Part shown: piece after piece, positions 7,889 through 17,426 of the stretch | How the letters are laid out: every line of letters starts with the position of its first letter | Position numbering within the stretch: position 1 is the first letter of the stretch | Source of the DNA: Clostridia bacterium | Lineage (GTDB): Bacteria > Bacillota > Clostridia > TANB77 > CAG-508 | Assembly: GCA_017536685.1 (NCBI GenBank) | Contig: JAFXGW010000039.1 | Coordinates: forward strand, 1 to 57,605 | Length of the DNA: 57,605 nucleotides | Direction: 5' to 3' | Position numbers and translations under genes: made by a program | The notes under the pieces: model-generated | The model's database searches: none | What the model was told of the DNA's origin: nothing | What the model saw: only the letters and a program-made list of their open reading frames with translations

Positions 7889-8830
7889 TTATATAGATAA
7901 TTTCTTTATTTGTCTTACTTCATGATGAAGTTTTATTATATGATCTTGTCTTGCTTTATAAGTTTTTTCGAATTCTTGCAACATAATTGGAATTTTTTCA
8001 GGGTCTTCATGAGGTTTTAAGTAACATTTTATTTCTTCTTTATAATATTCACGTTTTCCCTTTGTTAGTGCACCTTGCATTTTAAAGTAATAACGTTGAG
8101 CTTCTGAAATTCTTTTAATTTCATCTTTTATAAAATCAACATAATCACTTCTAGCAACAATTTCATATTCCGTATCATCAATAATAACTTTGAAAAGAGC
8201 TTTCAAAATATTTTTATCTATTTTTCCAACATTTTGATTAAGCATTCTTTTTAATCCAGTTTTAAAATCCGGTGGGATTGATGGACGAGCATGATCAATT
8301 AAAATATTAAGAGCATCAACTACACCAATATGAGTTTTATATTGACGTTTAGCTGTTATTGCTTCAAATTCATCAGCTACACGTATTATTTGTGCTTCAT
8401 AAGGGATATCTTTTTCCCAAAGCTTATTTGGATAACCAGTTCCATCTAAAGATTCATGATGATATAAAGCACCAGCTGAATATGGACGAAGTTTTAAATC
8501 GTTCATACAAATTTTATATCCGATTGTTGTATGTGTTTTCATAACTTCATATTCTTCATCAGTTAATTTTGAAGGCTTTTGAAGAATTGCTGGTGGAATA
8601 AAGATTTTTCCAATATCGTGCAAATATGCACAAGTAGTGCAATATAAAGTAAAACCTTTATCCATTCTTAACAATTCACAAAGTCTACATGTGATATTGG
8701 CAACATTTTCTGTATGTCTTCTTGTATAAGCATCAAGGCTATCAAGTGTTTTTAATTGATAACGAATGCTTTCGTCTAAATTATATGATTTAATAGTGGT
8801 ACTATTATAAAAATCAAATTCTTCTTTCAT
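7889..8830 (-). CDS. HD-GYP domain cyclic-di-nucleotide phosphodiesterase
   Basis: 313 residues, no signal peptide or receiver domain. The HD-GYP core is at ~25-180: H39, the HD pair at 71-72 (HDIGK), H100, H124-H125 and the HHESLDGTGYP signature (GYP at 132-134), with a later metal Asp near 153. These are the ligands of the two-metal site that hydrolyses c-di-GMP. The C-terminal ~130 residues are helical and charged, and not recognised. GAGGAG 6 nt upstream supports the start. It converges on proS. No GGDEF partner is in the window, so its signalling context is unknown. Confidence 0.88.
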   Translation of the reverse strand: MKEEFDFYNSTTIKSYNLDESIRYQLKTLDSLDAYTRRHTENVANITCRLCELLRMDKGFTLYCTTCAYLHDIGKIFIPPAILQKPSKLTDEEYEVMKTHTTIGYKICMNDLKLRPYSAGALYHHESLDGTGYPNKLWEKDIPYEAQIIRVADEFEAITAKRQYKTHIGVVDALNILIDHARPSIPPDFKTGLKRMLNQNVGKIDKNILKALFKVIIDDTEYEIVARSDYVDFIKDEIKRISEAQRYYFKMQGALTKGKREYYKEEIKCYLKPHEDPEKIPIMLQEFEKTYKARQDHIIKLHHEVRQIKKLSI

Positions 8831-8998
8831 TAAATTCTCCTCATACGTATACTTATAAATATTGTATATCTTAATGTTTTTTTGGTCAAGGCTTTATTTG
8901 TGTTTGTAAATAAAAATTAATTAAAATGAAAAACTTGAAAAAACAATAAAAATATAATATGATGATAACTGTTAAAAAAGAAAAAAGAGGGATAGAAA

Positions 8999-11900
8999 AT
9001 GTATTTAAAACGTTTAGAAATGTATGGTTTTAAGTCTTTTGCTGATAAAACAGTATTAGAGTTTATGCCTGGTTTAACCACAGTAATTGGACCAAATGGT
9101 TCTGGAAAAAGTAATATATCAGATTGTATTAGATGGGTTTTAGGAGAACAAAGTCTAAAATCTTTAAGAGGTGCAAAATCTGAAGACATAATTTTTGCTG
9201 GAACTCAAAATAGAAAACCTTTAGGATATGCAGAAGCATCTTTAGTACTTGACAACTCAGATTCTAAATTGCCAATTGAATTTAATGAAGTAATAGTAAC
9301 AAGACGAATTTATAGAACTGGTGAGTCTGGATATTTTATAAATAAAACACCATGCAGATTAAAAGATGTTTTAGAACTTTTCATGGATACTGGTATTGGT
9401 AAAGATGGGTATTCTATAATAGGACAAGGAAAAATAGATGAGATTTTAAGTAATAAATCTGAAGATAGAAGACGAATTTTTGAGGAAGCAGCTGGTATTG
9501 TAAAATACAGAGTTAGAAAAGTAGAATCTGAGAAAAAGTTAGAGCAAACAAAATTAAACTTACTTAGAATAAATGATATTATTTCTGAAATTGAAAATAA
9601 TATTGGACCATTAAAAAGTCAATCTGAAAAAGCTAAAAAATATTTAAGTTTAAGAGATGAATTGAAAAATATTGAAGTAGGACTTTTCTTATATAACATA
9701 GAAGATTTCAAGAAACAAACTGAAGAGATAATAGAAAATATTGATCTTCTAGATACACAAAAAGTAAAGGAAGAGGAAGTATTTAATAGATTTCAAACAG
9801 AAAAAGAAGAATTAAAAATTGCAATTGATGCTTTAATTGAAGAAATTGAAAGAGTTCAAAATTTAGGATTTGAAGGAAATCAAAAGAAAGAACAATATAA
9901 TAGTGAAATTGGAATTGCAAGGGAAAGAATTTCTAATAATACAGAAAACTATGATAGATATGCTATTGAAATTGAAGAACTAGAAAATAGAAATAAAGAG
10001 CTTGAAAATGAGAAAAATTTAAAACAAGAAAAGAAAAAGAATCTTTATACAAATAAAGAAAAATTTGAAAATGAATTAAAAGAAAAAGAAGCAGAACTTG
10101 AAAAATACTCAAAAACATTATCAGATAAAGAAATTGAAATTGAAAGTAAAAAGAAAATAGTTCAAGATAATACTGATAATAGATATGAAATTATAGCAGA
10201 AATAAACACCGAAAAAGCGAACTTTGATAACTTTATAAAAAGAGAAAATCAATTAAAATCTGAAATTCAAGAAACGATTTCAGAACTTGACTTGTCAAGA
10301 GCTAATAAAGAAGAATTATCTAAAGCTTTTTATTCCTTAGAAACTAGTAAAAATTCTATAACAAAAGAAATTGATAGTATGAGAGAGGAAAAAGATAAAA
10401 GTTCAGAAAAATTAAAAGAATTCGATATTAGAATTAATAGCTATCAATCTGAATATAGAATAAAAGAAGCTAGACATAGATTTTTAGTTGAAACAGAAAA
10501 AGAAAAAGAAGGTTATAGTAAAAGTGTTAAAGCTTTATTAGAAGCCGTAGAAAAGAAAAATACAGTATCTAAAGGTGTTCATGGAGTTTTAGCAAATTTA
10601 ATATCTGTTGACAAGAAATATGAAACTGCAATTGAAATGACACTTGGTCCTACAATCCAAAATATAGTTACTGATTCGGAAGATGAAGCAACAAAACTTG
10701 TAAATTATTTAAGAGATAATAATTTAGGAAGAGCTTCATTCTTACCAATAACATCTGTTAAAGGTCAAAAGGTAACAGGAGTAAACACAAAAGGAATAAA
10801 TGGTGTAGTTGGTATTGCTTCTGATTTAGTAATCACAGATAAAAAATATGAAGGCATAGTTTTAAATTTACTTGGAAGAACAGTTATTGTTGAAGAAATT
10901 GAAGATGCAGTAAAACTAGCAAAACAAAATTCTTACAAATTTAAAATTGTTACTTTAAAAGGTGATGTTATAAATCCATCAGGTGCTATTAGTGGTGGGT
11001 CTGTTGCTACCAAAACAGTTAGTATTTTAGGTAGAGGAAAAGAAATTAAATCCTTAGAAAAGGAACTTGTTGAAATTGAAAAGAAAATAGCAAAAGCAGA
11101 AAAAGAAAAACAAGATTATGAAGAAAGTATTTCAGAAATTTTAGAAAAATTCGAAATAAAACAAAAAGAAGCTCAAGAACTTGAAATTACTTATGCTACT
11201 GAAAAACAAAAAATTGATAACTTCGATTTAGAGATTTTAAAATTAGATGCTAAACTTGCAAAATTAAGAAAAGATAAAGAAGATTTAGGAAAAGAAAAAG
11301 AAATAAATACTCAAAAACAACATGAGTTAAATAAAAAAGTTGAAGAAATAGACAAAGAAAATGAAGAACTTGGAAAGGTTATTGAGGAATTCACAAATTT
11401 AAATAAAGATAATCAAAAATACATAGATGATTTGAATTTTGATATTACAAATTTAAAAATTTCAGTATCATCATTTGATGAAAGTGAAGTTTCAATTAAT
11501 GAAATGGTTGAAAGAATTGAAACTGATATTCAAAACAATTTGTCAAGTATAACTAATAAAAGAGAAATAAGAGAAAAAATCTTAGTAGACAATAGTGAGC
11601 TTGAAGAAAAGGTTAAAGAAATTAAAGTAAAAATCGAAGAATTAGAAAAAGAAATTTTAGGTAGTACAGACAAAGTAGAAAAATTAAAACAAGAAAGAAT
11701 AACAAAAAACGAAAAGTTAACAAATTTAGAGACAGAACTTGAAGAACAAATAGAAAAAACAGAAACAATTAAAAATCAAATTTCAAAATTAGATTTGAAA
11801 AAATCAAAAATAGAATTAGAGTTAAATCAAGTTATAAACAAGATGTGGGAAGAATATGAATTAACACCAAATAATACAGGAGATATTAAAAAGTCAGAAA

Positions 11901-12547
11901 AACCACATGAAGTTCAAAAACAAGTAAACTCAATAAGAAGTCAAATTCGTGAACTTGGAAGTGTAAATATTGATGCTATCCAAGAATATAAAGAAATGAA
12001 AGAAAGATATGACTTTATGAGTGAACAAAGGTTAGACTTAGAAGAATCTAGTAATAAACTAAAAAAAGTTATTAATGAAATGACAGACACTATGAAAAAA
12101 CAATTTGCAGAGCAATTCAAAATTATTAATAAAAATTTTGGAGAAGTATTTGCAGAATTGTTTGGTGGTGGAAAAGCAGAATTAATATTAGCAGATGAAG
12201 AAAACATTCTAGAATGTGGAATTGAAATAGAAGTTCAACCACCTGGAAAGAAACTTCAAAATATGATGCTTTTATCTGGTGGAGAAAGAGCTTTTACAGC
12301 AATTGCATTACTATTTGCAATATTAAAAATAAATCCAGCTCCATTTTGTGTTTTAGATGAGATTGAGGCAGCACTTGATGATGTTAATGTATACAGATTT
12401 GCAGAATATTTAAAGAAATTTTCAAAAGATTCTCAATTTTTAGTAATAACACATAGAAAAGGAACAATGGAAGCTGCAGATACTGTTTATGGTATAACAA
12501 TGGAAGAAAAAGGTATTAGTAAACTTTTATCAATGAAATTAAAATAG
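8999..12547 (+). CDS. smc: Chromosome partition protein SMC
   Basis: 1182 residues, a typical bacterial SMC. The N-terminal ATPase half has Walker A GPNGSGKSN at residues 31-39. Long coiled coil runs ~165-500 and ~680-1030, interrupted by the hinge (~520-665, opening GVHGVLANLI and ending GGSV). The C-terminal half carries the LLSGGERAF signature (~1090) and Walker B CVLDEIEAALDD (~1117). SMC loops and condenses DNA with ScpA and ScpB; scpB lies upstream. ftsY, a common downstream neighbour in Firmicutes, is absent. Instead a structured non-coding element begins 33 nt after the stop. The RBS is modest (AGAGGG). Confidence 0.98.
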   Translation: MYLKRLEMYGFKSFADKTVLEFMPGLTTVIGPNGSGKSNISDCIRWVLGEQSLKSLRGAKSEDIIFAGTQNRKPLGYAEASLVLDNSDSKLPIEFNEVIVTRRIYRTGESGYFINKTPCRLKDVLELFMDTGIGKDGYSIIGQGKIDEILSNKSEDRRRIFEEAAGIVKYRVRKVESEKKLEQTKLNLLRINDIISEIENNIGPLKSQSEKAKKYLSLRDELKNIEVGLFLYNIEDFKKQTEEIIENIDLLDTQKVKEEEVFNRFQTEKEELKIAIDALIEEIERVQNLGFEGNQKKEQYNSEIGIARERISNNTENYDRYAIEIEELENRNKELENEKNLKQEKKKNLYTNKEKFENELKEKEAELEKYSKTLSDKEIEIESKKKIVQDNTDNRYEIIAEINTEKANFDNFIKRENQLKSEIQETISELDLSRANKEELSKAFYSLETSKNSITKEIDSMREEKDKSSEKLKEFDIRINSYQSEYRIKEARHRFLVETEKEKEGYSKSVKALLEAVEKKNTVSKGVHGVLANLISVDKKYETAIEMTLGPTIQNIVTDSEDEATKLVNYLRDNNLGRASFLPITSVKGQKVTGVNTKGINGVVGIASDLVITDKKYEGIVLNLLGRTVIVEEIEDAVKLAKQNSYKFKIVTLKGDVINPSGAISGGSVATKTVSILGRGKEIKSLEKELVEIEKKIAKAEKEKQDYEESISEILEKFEIKQKEAQELEITYATEKQKIDNFDLEILKLDAKLAKLRKDKEDLGKEKEINTQKQHELNKKVEEIDKENEELGKVIEEFTNLNKDNQKYIDDLNFDITNLKISVSSFDESEVSINEMVERIETDIQNNLSSITNKREIREKILVDNSELEEKVKEIKVKIEELEKEILGSTDKVEKLKQERITKNEKLTNLETELEEQIEKTETIKNQISKLDLKKSKIELELNQVINKMWEEYELTPNNTGDIKKSEKPHEVQKQVNSIRSQIRELGSVNIDAIQEYKEMKERYDFMSEQRLDLEESSNKLKKVINEMTDTMKKQFAEQFKIINKNFGEVFAELFGGGKAELILADEENILECGIEIEVQPPGKKLQNMMLLSGGERAFTAIALLFAILKINPAPFCVLDEIEAALDDVNVYRFAEYLKKFSKDSQFLVITHRKGTMEAADTVYGITMEEKGISKLLSMKLK

Positions 12548-12579
12548 TTTATAAATTACAAAATGTTATAAAAAGTTAA

Positions 12580-12737
12580 AAAGAAATTAATATATTTTAT
12601 AAATCGTTTTCTTGCTGGTCAGGTAATGATTAAAAAGTTTTAACGCTCAAAATTCGTTAGCTAACTTTTTAATCAAAAGCTTCGCTTACCTTCCCGGTCC
12701 TGCGCGTCAACTTTTTATAAAATATATTAATTTCTTT
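12580..12737. repeat. Nested inverted-repeat element (MITE-like or structured RNA)
   Basis: Outer arms of 24 bp (12580-12603 and 12714-12737) are exact complements. Inside is a second perfect 12-bp repeat (GATTAAAAAGTT 12628-12639 / AACTTTTTAATC 12663-12674), itself enclosing TAACG...CGTTA, and a further GGTAA/TTACC pair. The part between the arms is more G+C-rich than the flanks (GCTGGTCAGG; CCCGGTCCTGCGCG). No reading frame is plausible. It could be a miniature inverted-repeat transposable element, a stable RNA, or a long terminator region for smc, although no clean U tail is present. Confidence 0.7.
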
Positions 12738-12993
12738 ATATATATAATAAAAAATTGATAAGTTATTTTTGGCGTATTTTTTGGGATGATGTATCATAAA
12801 ATATATAAAAACAGTATTAAAAAAACACAAAAAGTACCACTTTTTGGAAATGTGACAAAAATCGACAAGGTAGTAAAAAAGAGTAAAAAAGAGAAAAAAA
12901 GAGCGATAAAAAGTAAAAATTGGTTTTATACTAACTCAAAAAGAAAAATTTAATTTAAAAACGATTAAAATTGAATTAGGAGAAAAAATTAGA
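12738..12993. other. AT-rich non-coding spacer
   Basis: No gene seen. Repetitive GTAAAAAAGAGTAAAAAAGAG tracts and a short AAAAAGTACCACTTTTT palindrome occur; nothing resembles a known RNA. Confidence 0.5.
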
Positions 12994-13022
12994 TTGAACT
13001 GATGTTACTTTTGTAGTATAAT
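12994..13022 (+). promoter_or_regulatory. Promoter of the M23 peptidase gene
   Basis: TTGAAC (12994-12999), 17 bp, TATAAT (13017-13022), about 38 nt upstream of the first possible start. Confidence 0.75.
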
Positions 13023-13060
13023 AGAACCTAGTGACGCAATTTTTAAACTGAAAAAGGAGA

Positions 13061-14098
13061 GTGAATTTTATTTTAATAAATTGGGTTAAATATTATACAA
13101 AAGAAGCTATGAAAACCCTAAAATTAATAACTATTGGTTCTGCTATAGTAATAACTGTAGTATGTATAAAATACAGACCTGTATATAAAGTCACAATATC
13201 AGGTGAAACAATTGGTTATATTGAAAATAGAGAGTTAATTGAAAAGAAAATAGAAAAATATATAGATAGTACAGAAGGAAATATTGCTTTTAGAGAAATA
13301 GCAGTGTTACCTGAGTACGAATTTAAATTAGTAAATAGGGATAAAAATGTAAATAATCAAGATGTTATGCTTGCAATAGAAAACTTGACAACTACAACAT
13401 ATAAATTCTATGCTGTAACTTCAGATGGAGAACAAAAAGCTGTAGTATCAAGCAAGGAAGAAGCTGAAAGCATAATAAATGAAATAAAAACAGACCTAAA
13501 CAAGGATGTTGATTTAAAATTAGGTATAGTTGAAGTTTTTAAAGAGAATAAATCAGAAGTAAGTAACAAAGAAACTGCAACAAATATCTTAAAAGAATTT
13601 AAAGTAGCTAAAGTAACTGAATATGAAAATAAAAAAGCTGAAGAAGCCAAAAAGAAAGCAGCAGCTAGAGCTAAAAGTTTTGCCAGTGTTGCAACTTCAG
13701 CACCGACAGGTAATCTAAATGGTTTAGCACTAGCAATTCCTGTAAACGGAACAGTATCTTCAAGATTTGGTTCTAGAGGAGGTTCAAGATCTAGTATTCA
13801 TACAGGTCTTGATATATGTACTTCTTCAGGAACAGGAATTAGACCAGTTGCAGCAGGAACAGTAGTTTATTCAGGATATAAAGGTTCTTATGGTAATTTA
13901 CTTATCATAGATCACGGAAACGGAGTTCAATCTTACTATGCTCACTGTAGTGCATTATATGTGGCTGCGGGGCAACAAGTTGGAGCTGGAACAACAATAG
14001 CTGCAGTAGGTTCAACAGGTAATTCAACAGGACCACACTTACACTTAGAAATAAGAATAAATGGAAATCCTGTAAATCCACAAAATTATATATATTAA
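13061..14098 (+). CDS. Membrane-anchored M23 (LytM-like) peptidoglycan endopeptidase
   Basis: Up to 345 residues. One membrane segment at ~20-37 (LKLITIGSAIVITVVC) anchors an extracellular portion. Residues ~45-200 contain two charged repeats resembling the stalk of clostridial M23 proteins. The M23 catalytic domain is at ~225-340 with HTGLDI (~247), YYAHCS and the zinc motif HLHLEI (~325). It would cleave peptide cross-links in the wall. The start is uncertain. GTG at 13061 is only 1-2 nt from the AAGGAGA RBS, ATT at 13070 has better spacing, and ATG at 13109 has no RBS; all keep the membrane anchor. It has its own promoter and terminator. Confidence 0.88.
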   Translation: MNFILINWVKYYTKEAMKTLKLITIGSAIVITVVCIKYRPVYKVTISGETIGYIENRELIEKKIEKYIDSTEGNIAFREIAVLPEYEFKLVNRDKNVNNQDVMLAIENLTTTTYKFYAVTSDGEQKAVVSSKEEAESIINEIKTDLNKDVDLKLGIVEVFKENKSEVSNKETATNILKEFKVAKVTEYENKKAEEAKKKAAARAKSFASVATSAPTGNLNGLALAIPVNGTVSSRFGSRGGSRSSIHTGLDICTSSGTGIRPVAAGTVVYSGYKGSYGNLLIIDHGNGVQSYYAHCSALYVAAGQQVGAGTTIAAVGSTGNSTGPHLHLEIRINGNPVNPQNYIY

Positions 14099-14103
14099 AA
14101 ATT

Positions 14104-14132
14104 AAACGCTATCATTTTGGTAGCGTTTTTTG
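14104..14132 (+). terminator. Terminator of the M23 gene
   Basis: AAACGCTA / TAGCGTTT stem with a 9-nt loop, followed by a T run. Confidence 0.8.
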
Positions 14133-14232
14133 TATATTCTTATTACAAAAAAAATACTTAAAATACAACTATATTTTTTTATTGTTGTATGGTATAATGT
14201 GTTGGCAAAATAAAACAATTTTGGAGGAAGTT

Positions 14233-15819
14233 ATGGTAAAAGAAAAAGAACCTCAAAAACAGATAGTAGAAGTAAAAAAAGAGAAAAAGCAAAATAAAAA
14301 AATTAATTTCAAAAGTATTGACAAGAACTTTATAATTTCTCAAATTTTTTATTGGATTTTTGTTGCAGTAACAATCTTTTATTTTAGAGAAGCTGTGTTT
14401 GAAACAAAAGTATTAATAAAAAACATATTATTGGTTGCAACTTTAATAATGGCTGTTGCAGTTGATGTTATTTTAGTAATATTTAATAAAAAAGAAATTG
14501 AATATCACAAACAATTTATAATATTAGCACTTGCATTTGGATTATTTTATTTTCTTGCAACGCCATTTCCAAATGGAACAGATGAAGGCTCACATTTTTT
14601 AAGAGTATTTAAATTATCTACAAAATATACAAGTTTAAGTTTTGAAGAAGATAGTTTATTTCCACCTGCTTTCCAAAAAGCAATGGATTATAATAACAAT
14701 CGAGATATGACTTATGAAAATTATGCAAATGAGTTTGAAGCATTTAGTATGAACTCAGAAGAAAGAAGAGATCTAATTGGTTATTATTGGAATATAAAAT
14801 TATATTCACCACTTCAATATATTCCTCAAATAATAGGAGTAACAGCAGGTAGAATTATTAGTGATAATGTTGTTATAATAGGAATGTGTGGAAGAATAAC
14901 AGGTTATATTTTCTGGCTTGCTCTTTGCGCGTATGCGATAAAAATAATGCCAAATAAAAAAATGTTCTTAACAATTCTTTGTTTATTACCAGTAAATATT
15001 TTTTCAGCGGTATGTATTTCAGGTGATACTGTAACCAATGCGGTATGTACATATTTTATTGCATTTATTTATAGAAAGGTCTACTTAAGAGAGAAACTAA
15101 CAAAGAAAGAACAAATAATTGCTACAATAACAGCGTGTATGATTGCTCTTTGTAAGATTGTGTATTTACCATTTGTTACTTTAGTTTTGTTATTAAAATA
15201 CGAAAATTTTGAAAATAAAAAAGATTGGAAAAAATTTGTTATTATATTAATAACCTTAAGTGTAATAGTAGGATTTGGATGGCTTGTAATAGGAAGTATG
15301 AATTTAGCAAGCTCAAATGAAGCTTCAGGTGATCAATTAAAATTTATTTTAAATCATCCATTTGAATATATACTTGTAATTTTAAATACAATGACAGCTA
15401 AAGGAGCTCAATTTATTTATCAATTATGCACAGGTGATGAATTAATGTGCCATGCAAAAACAACAGTATATCCAATAATTTCATATATTTATAGCATAAT
15501 ATTATTTTTATCAGTATTTATGGAAGAAAAGAAAGAAAAAATAGAATTAAATTTAGTGAGAAAAATTTGGATTTTCCTTATAATGTTTGGAACAGGATTG
15601 TTAATTTGTACAGCAATTTATATCCAATGGACTTCGCTTTGGGAAGTAGGAAAAGACAGTATTTTAGGAATACAAGGAAGATATTTTATACCAGTTGCAG
15701 CGCTATTAATATTCTTTATAAATAAATCAAAATTTGAAACAAATCCAAAAACATTAATGAATATATTAATAATTATGCAAATGCCAGTTATATGTCAAAT
15801 AATGAATGTATTTGTATAA
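14233..15819 (+). CDS. DUF2142 family polytopic membrane protein
   Basis: 528 residues from the ATG at 14233, chosen for GGAGG 6 nt upstream; an earlier in-frame ATG at 14182 has no RBS. A Lys/Glu-rich cytoplasmic N-terminus (~35 residues) precedes about 11-12 membrane segments. Family marks are NGTDEGSHFLR after the second or third segment, YSPLQYIPQIIG, ISGDTVTNAV and GRYFIPVAALLIFF near the end. DUF2142 proteins resemble GT-C-fold glycosyltransferases of cell-envelope polymers, but no activity is established for this family as far as I can say. Transcription probably starts at an extended -10 (TGGTATAAT near 14190) and ends at 15867-15920. Confidence 0.8.
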   Translation: MVKEKEPQKQIVEVKKEKKQNKKINFKSIDKNFIISQIFYWIFVAVTIFYFREAVFETKVLIKNILLVATLIMAVAVDVILVIFNKKEIEYHKQFIILALAFGLFYFLATPFPNGTDEGSHFLRVFKLSTKYTSLSFEEDSLFPPAFQKAMDYNNNRDMTYENYANEFEAFSMNSEERRDLIGYYWNIKLYSPLQYIPQIIGVTAGRIISDNVVIIGMCGRITGYIFWLALCAYAIKIMPNKKMFLTILCLLPVNIFSAVCISGDTVTNAVCTYFIAFIYRKVYLREKLTKKEQIIATITACMIALCKIVYLPFVTLVLLLKYENFENKKDWKKFVIILITLSVIVGFGWLVIGSMNLASSNEASGDQLKFILNHPFEYILVILNTMTAKGAQFIYQLCTGDELMCHAKTTVYPIISYIYSIILFLSVFMEEKKEKIELNLVRKIWIFLIMFGTGLLICTAIYIQWTSLWEVGKDSILGIQGRYFIPVAALLIFFINKSKFETNPKTLMNILIIMQMPVICQIMNVFV

Positions 15820-15866
15820 AATAAGTTATGGAGAAATTTGTTTTATCAGTAACAATTATATATGAG

Positions 15867-15920
15867 AAAATAACACCAAACAGAAGTTGAGATAATCAAC
15901 AAATGTAAGGTGTTATTTTT
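15867..15920 (+). terminator. Terminator of the DUF2142 gene, two nested stems
   Basis: AAAATAACACC (15867-15877) pairs with GGTGTTATTTT (from 15909). An inner GTTGA/TCAAC hairpin sits at 15886-15900, and a T run follows. Confidence 0.75.
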
Positions 15921-16073
15921 GTAAATATGAAGAGACACTAAAGTTAATATATAAGATATTATTTATATTGTAAAAATATTGTTATAATATTGTAAGAAAA
16001 GTATAATTGATTATTTGGGTAAATATTAATATAATGTATATGTAAATTTATATTTTTAATTTGGGAGGAACTA

Positions 16074-16946
16074 ATGTATAAAATTAAAAATTTATTAAAT
16101 AATGAAAATGTAAATACTATTGACAAAAAAGAAGGAATGAGAGTCTTAGAATATGTGACAGATTTAAGTGTTAACCCAAATTCAGCAGTTACATCTTATT
16201 TTGCTCATAAAATGAATGTAAGAAAAAGACAAGTATTAATTGAACTTAATAATAATGAATATACACTTAGTGCAGGTGCAATGCAATGGACATTAGGAAA
16301 CATTGAAATTAGTAGTGATGTAAAAGGTGTTGGAGATCTTTTTAAAAAGAGTATAAAAGGTGCAGTGACAAAAGAAGCAGCAGTTAAGCCTAAATATAGA
16401 GGTACTGGTGTTTTAATGTTAGAACCAACATATAGACATATAATTTTAGAAGATATGTCTGAATGGCCAACAGGAATTGTTCTTGATGATGGAATGTTTT
16501 TAGCATGTGAATCATCAGTACAACAACAAGTTGTTATGAGATCAAACGTATCCTCTGCTCTATTTGGAAATGAAGGATTATTTAACTTAAAGTTAGTTGG
16601 AAATGGAATTGTTGCTTTAGAAAGTTATGTTCCAAGAGACGAGCTTATTGAAATAACATTAGAAAATGATGTATTAAAAATAGATGGAAACTTTGCTGTT
16701 GCTTGGTCTGGCTCATTAGAGTTTACAGTTGAAAAGTCAACAAAAAGTTTAATTGGTTCAGGAATGTCGGGAGAAGGCTTGGTAAATGTTTATAGAGGTT
16801 CTGGGAAAGTTCTTTTAGCGCCAGTAAGTGGACAAGCGATGAATCAAAGATCAGGTAATAATCCACCACCAACAGGAACAGGTGGTGCTACACCAGGCTC
16901 TGTAGCTGGAGCTGCCTTGGGCGGATTAATTAATGCATTAAGTTAA
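16074..16946 (+). CDS. AIM24 family protein
   Basis: 290 residues, predominantly beta strand, matching the AIM24/TIGR00266 family. Typical pieces include LSAGAMQWTLG, GTGVLMLEPTYRHIIL, GMFLACESSV, NGIVALESYV, WSGSLEFTVEKS and GSGKVLLAPV near the end. The last ~35 residues form a Gly/Pro/Asn-rich tail with a small hydrophobic end (AALGGLINALS), suggesting membrane or oligomer contact. The bacterial function is unknown; the yeast namesake is mitochondrial. A TM2-domain gene follows 99 nt downstream in the same direction, a pairing I have the impression recurs in Firmicutes. The RBS is GGGAGG, 5 nt before ATG. Confidence 0.88.
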   Translation: MYKIKNLLNNENVNTIDKKEGMRVLEYVTDLSVNPNSAVTSYFAHKMNVRKRQVLIELNNNEYTLSAGAMQWTLGNIEISSDVKGVGDLFKKSIKGAVTKEAAVKPKYRGTGVLMLEPTYRHIILEDMSEWPTGIVLDDGMFLACESSVQQQVVMRSNVSSALFGNEGLFNLKLVGNGIVALESYVPRDELIEITLENDVLKIDGNFAVAWSGSLEFTVEKSTKSLIGSGMSGEGLVNVYRGSGKVLLAPVSGQAMNQRSGNNPPPTGTGGATPGSVAGAALGGLINALS

Positions 16947-17045
16947 TAATTTATCATTTGTGTAACATTAATCAATTTTATTGACAAAAAAAGTAATTTA
17001 ATATAATAATATTTTAAGTTGAATATTGTTTAAGGAGAAAAGAAA

Positions 17046-17339
17046 ATGGAAAATAATGAAAATGTAAGTGGAAAAAATAGATTTACAACATTAATGTTAT
17101 GTTGGTTTTTAGGATTTTTTGGAGTACATCGTTTATATGCTGGAAAGATTGGTTCAGGATTTTTAATGGCATATGGTACTATTGTAACATTATTAATATT
17201 ACTAGTTAATGTACCAATAGGATTAATGTGTTTAATAGCAATGATTGGTTTAATTGTTAATGACTTTGTTGTTATAGCATTTGGACAATTTTCAGATTGC
17301 TATGGAAAATGTATTTGTGATGATACAGTAAGATCATAA
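17046..17339 (+). CDS. TM2 domain membrane protein
   Basis: 97 residues. A short polar N-terminus (~12 residues) leads into the TM2 domain: a first membrane helix with CWFLGFFGVHRLYAGK, then GFLMAYGTIVTLLILL and a third hydrophobic stretch. The conserved motif G-x-x-G-x-H-R-[FL]-Y-x-G-[KR] is intact. TM2 proteins are small membrane proteins of unclear function. Three hydrophobic stretches and two Cys near the C-terminus (CYGKCIC) are visible. The RBS AAGGAG is 9 nt from ATG; a hairpin terminator follows 10 nt after the stop. Confidence 0.88.
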   Translation: MENNENVSGKNRFTTLMLCWFLGFFGVHRLYAGKIGSGFLMAYGTIVTLLILLVNVPIGLMCLIAMIGLIVNDFVVIAFGQFSDCYGKCICDDTVRS

Positions 17340-17348
17340 AATTAAATG

Positions 17349-17375
17349 TAGAGCAGAATATCTGCTCTATTTTTG
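17349..17375 (+). terminator. Terminator of the TM2 gene
   Basis: Perfect 9-bp stem TAGAGCAGA / TCTGCTCTA with a 3-nt loop, followed by TTTTT. Confidence 0.85.
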
Positions 17376-17426
17376 TAATTATTTGAATAATATTTAGTGT
17401 AGTTAATAATTTTGATATGAACTAAA

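Noticed and set aside
12580..12737. Insertion sequence
   Set aside because: Too short and without any transposase reading frame; kept only as a MITE-like or RNA candidate.
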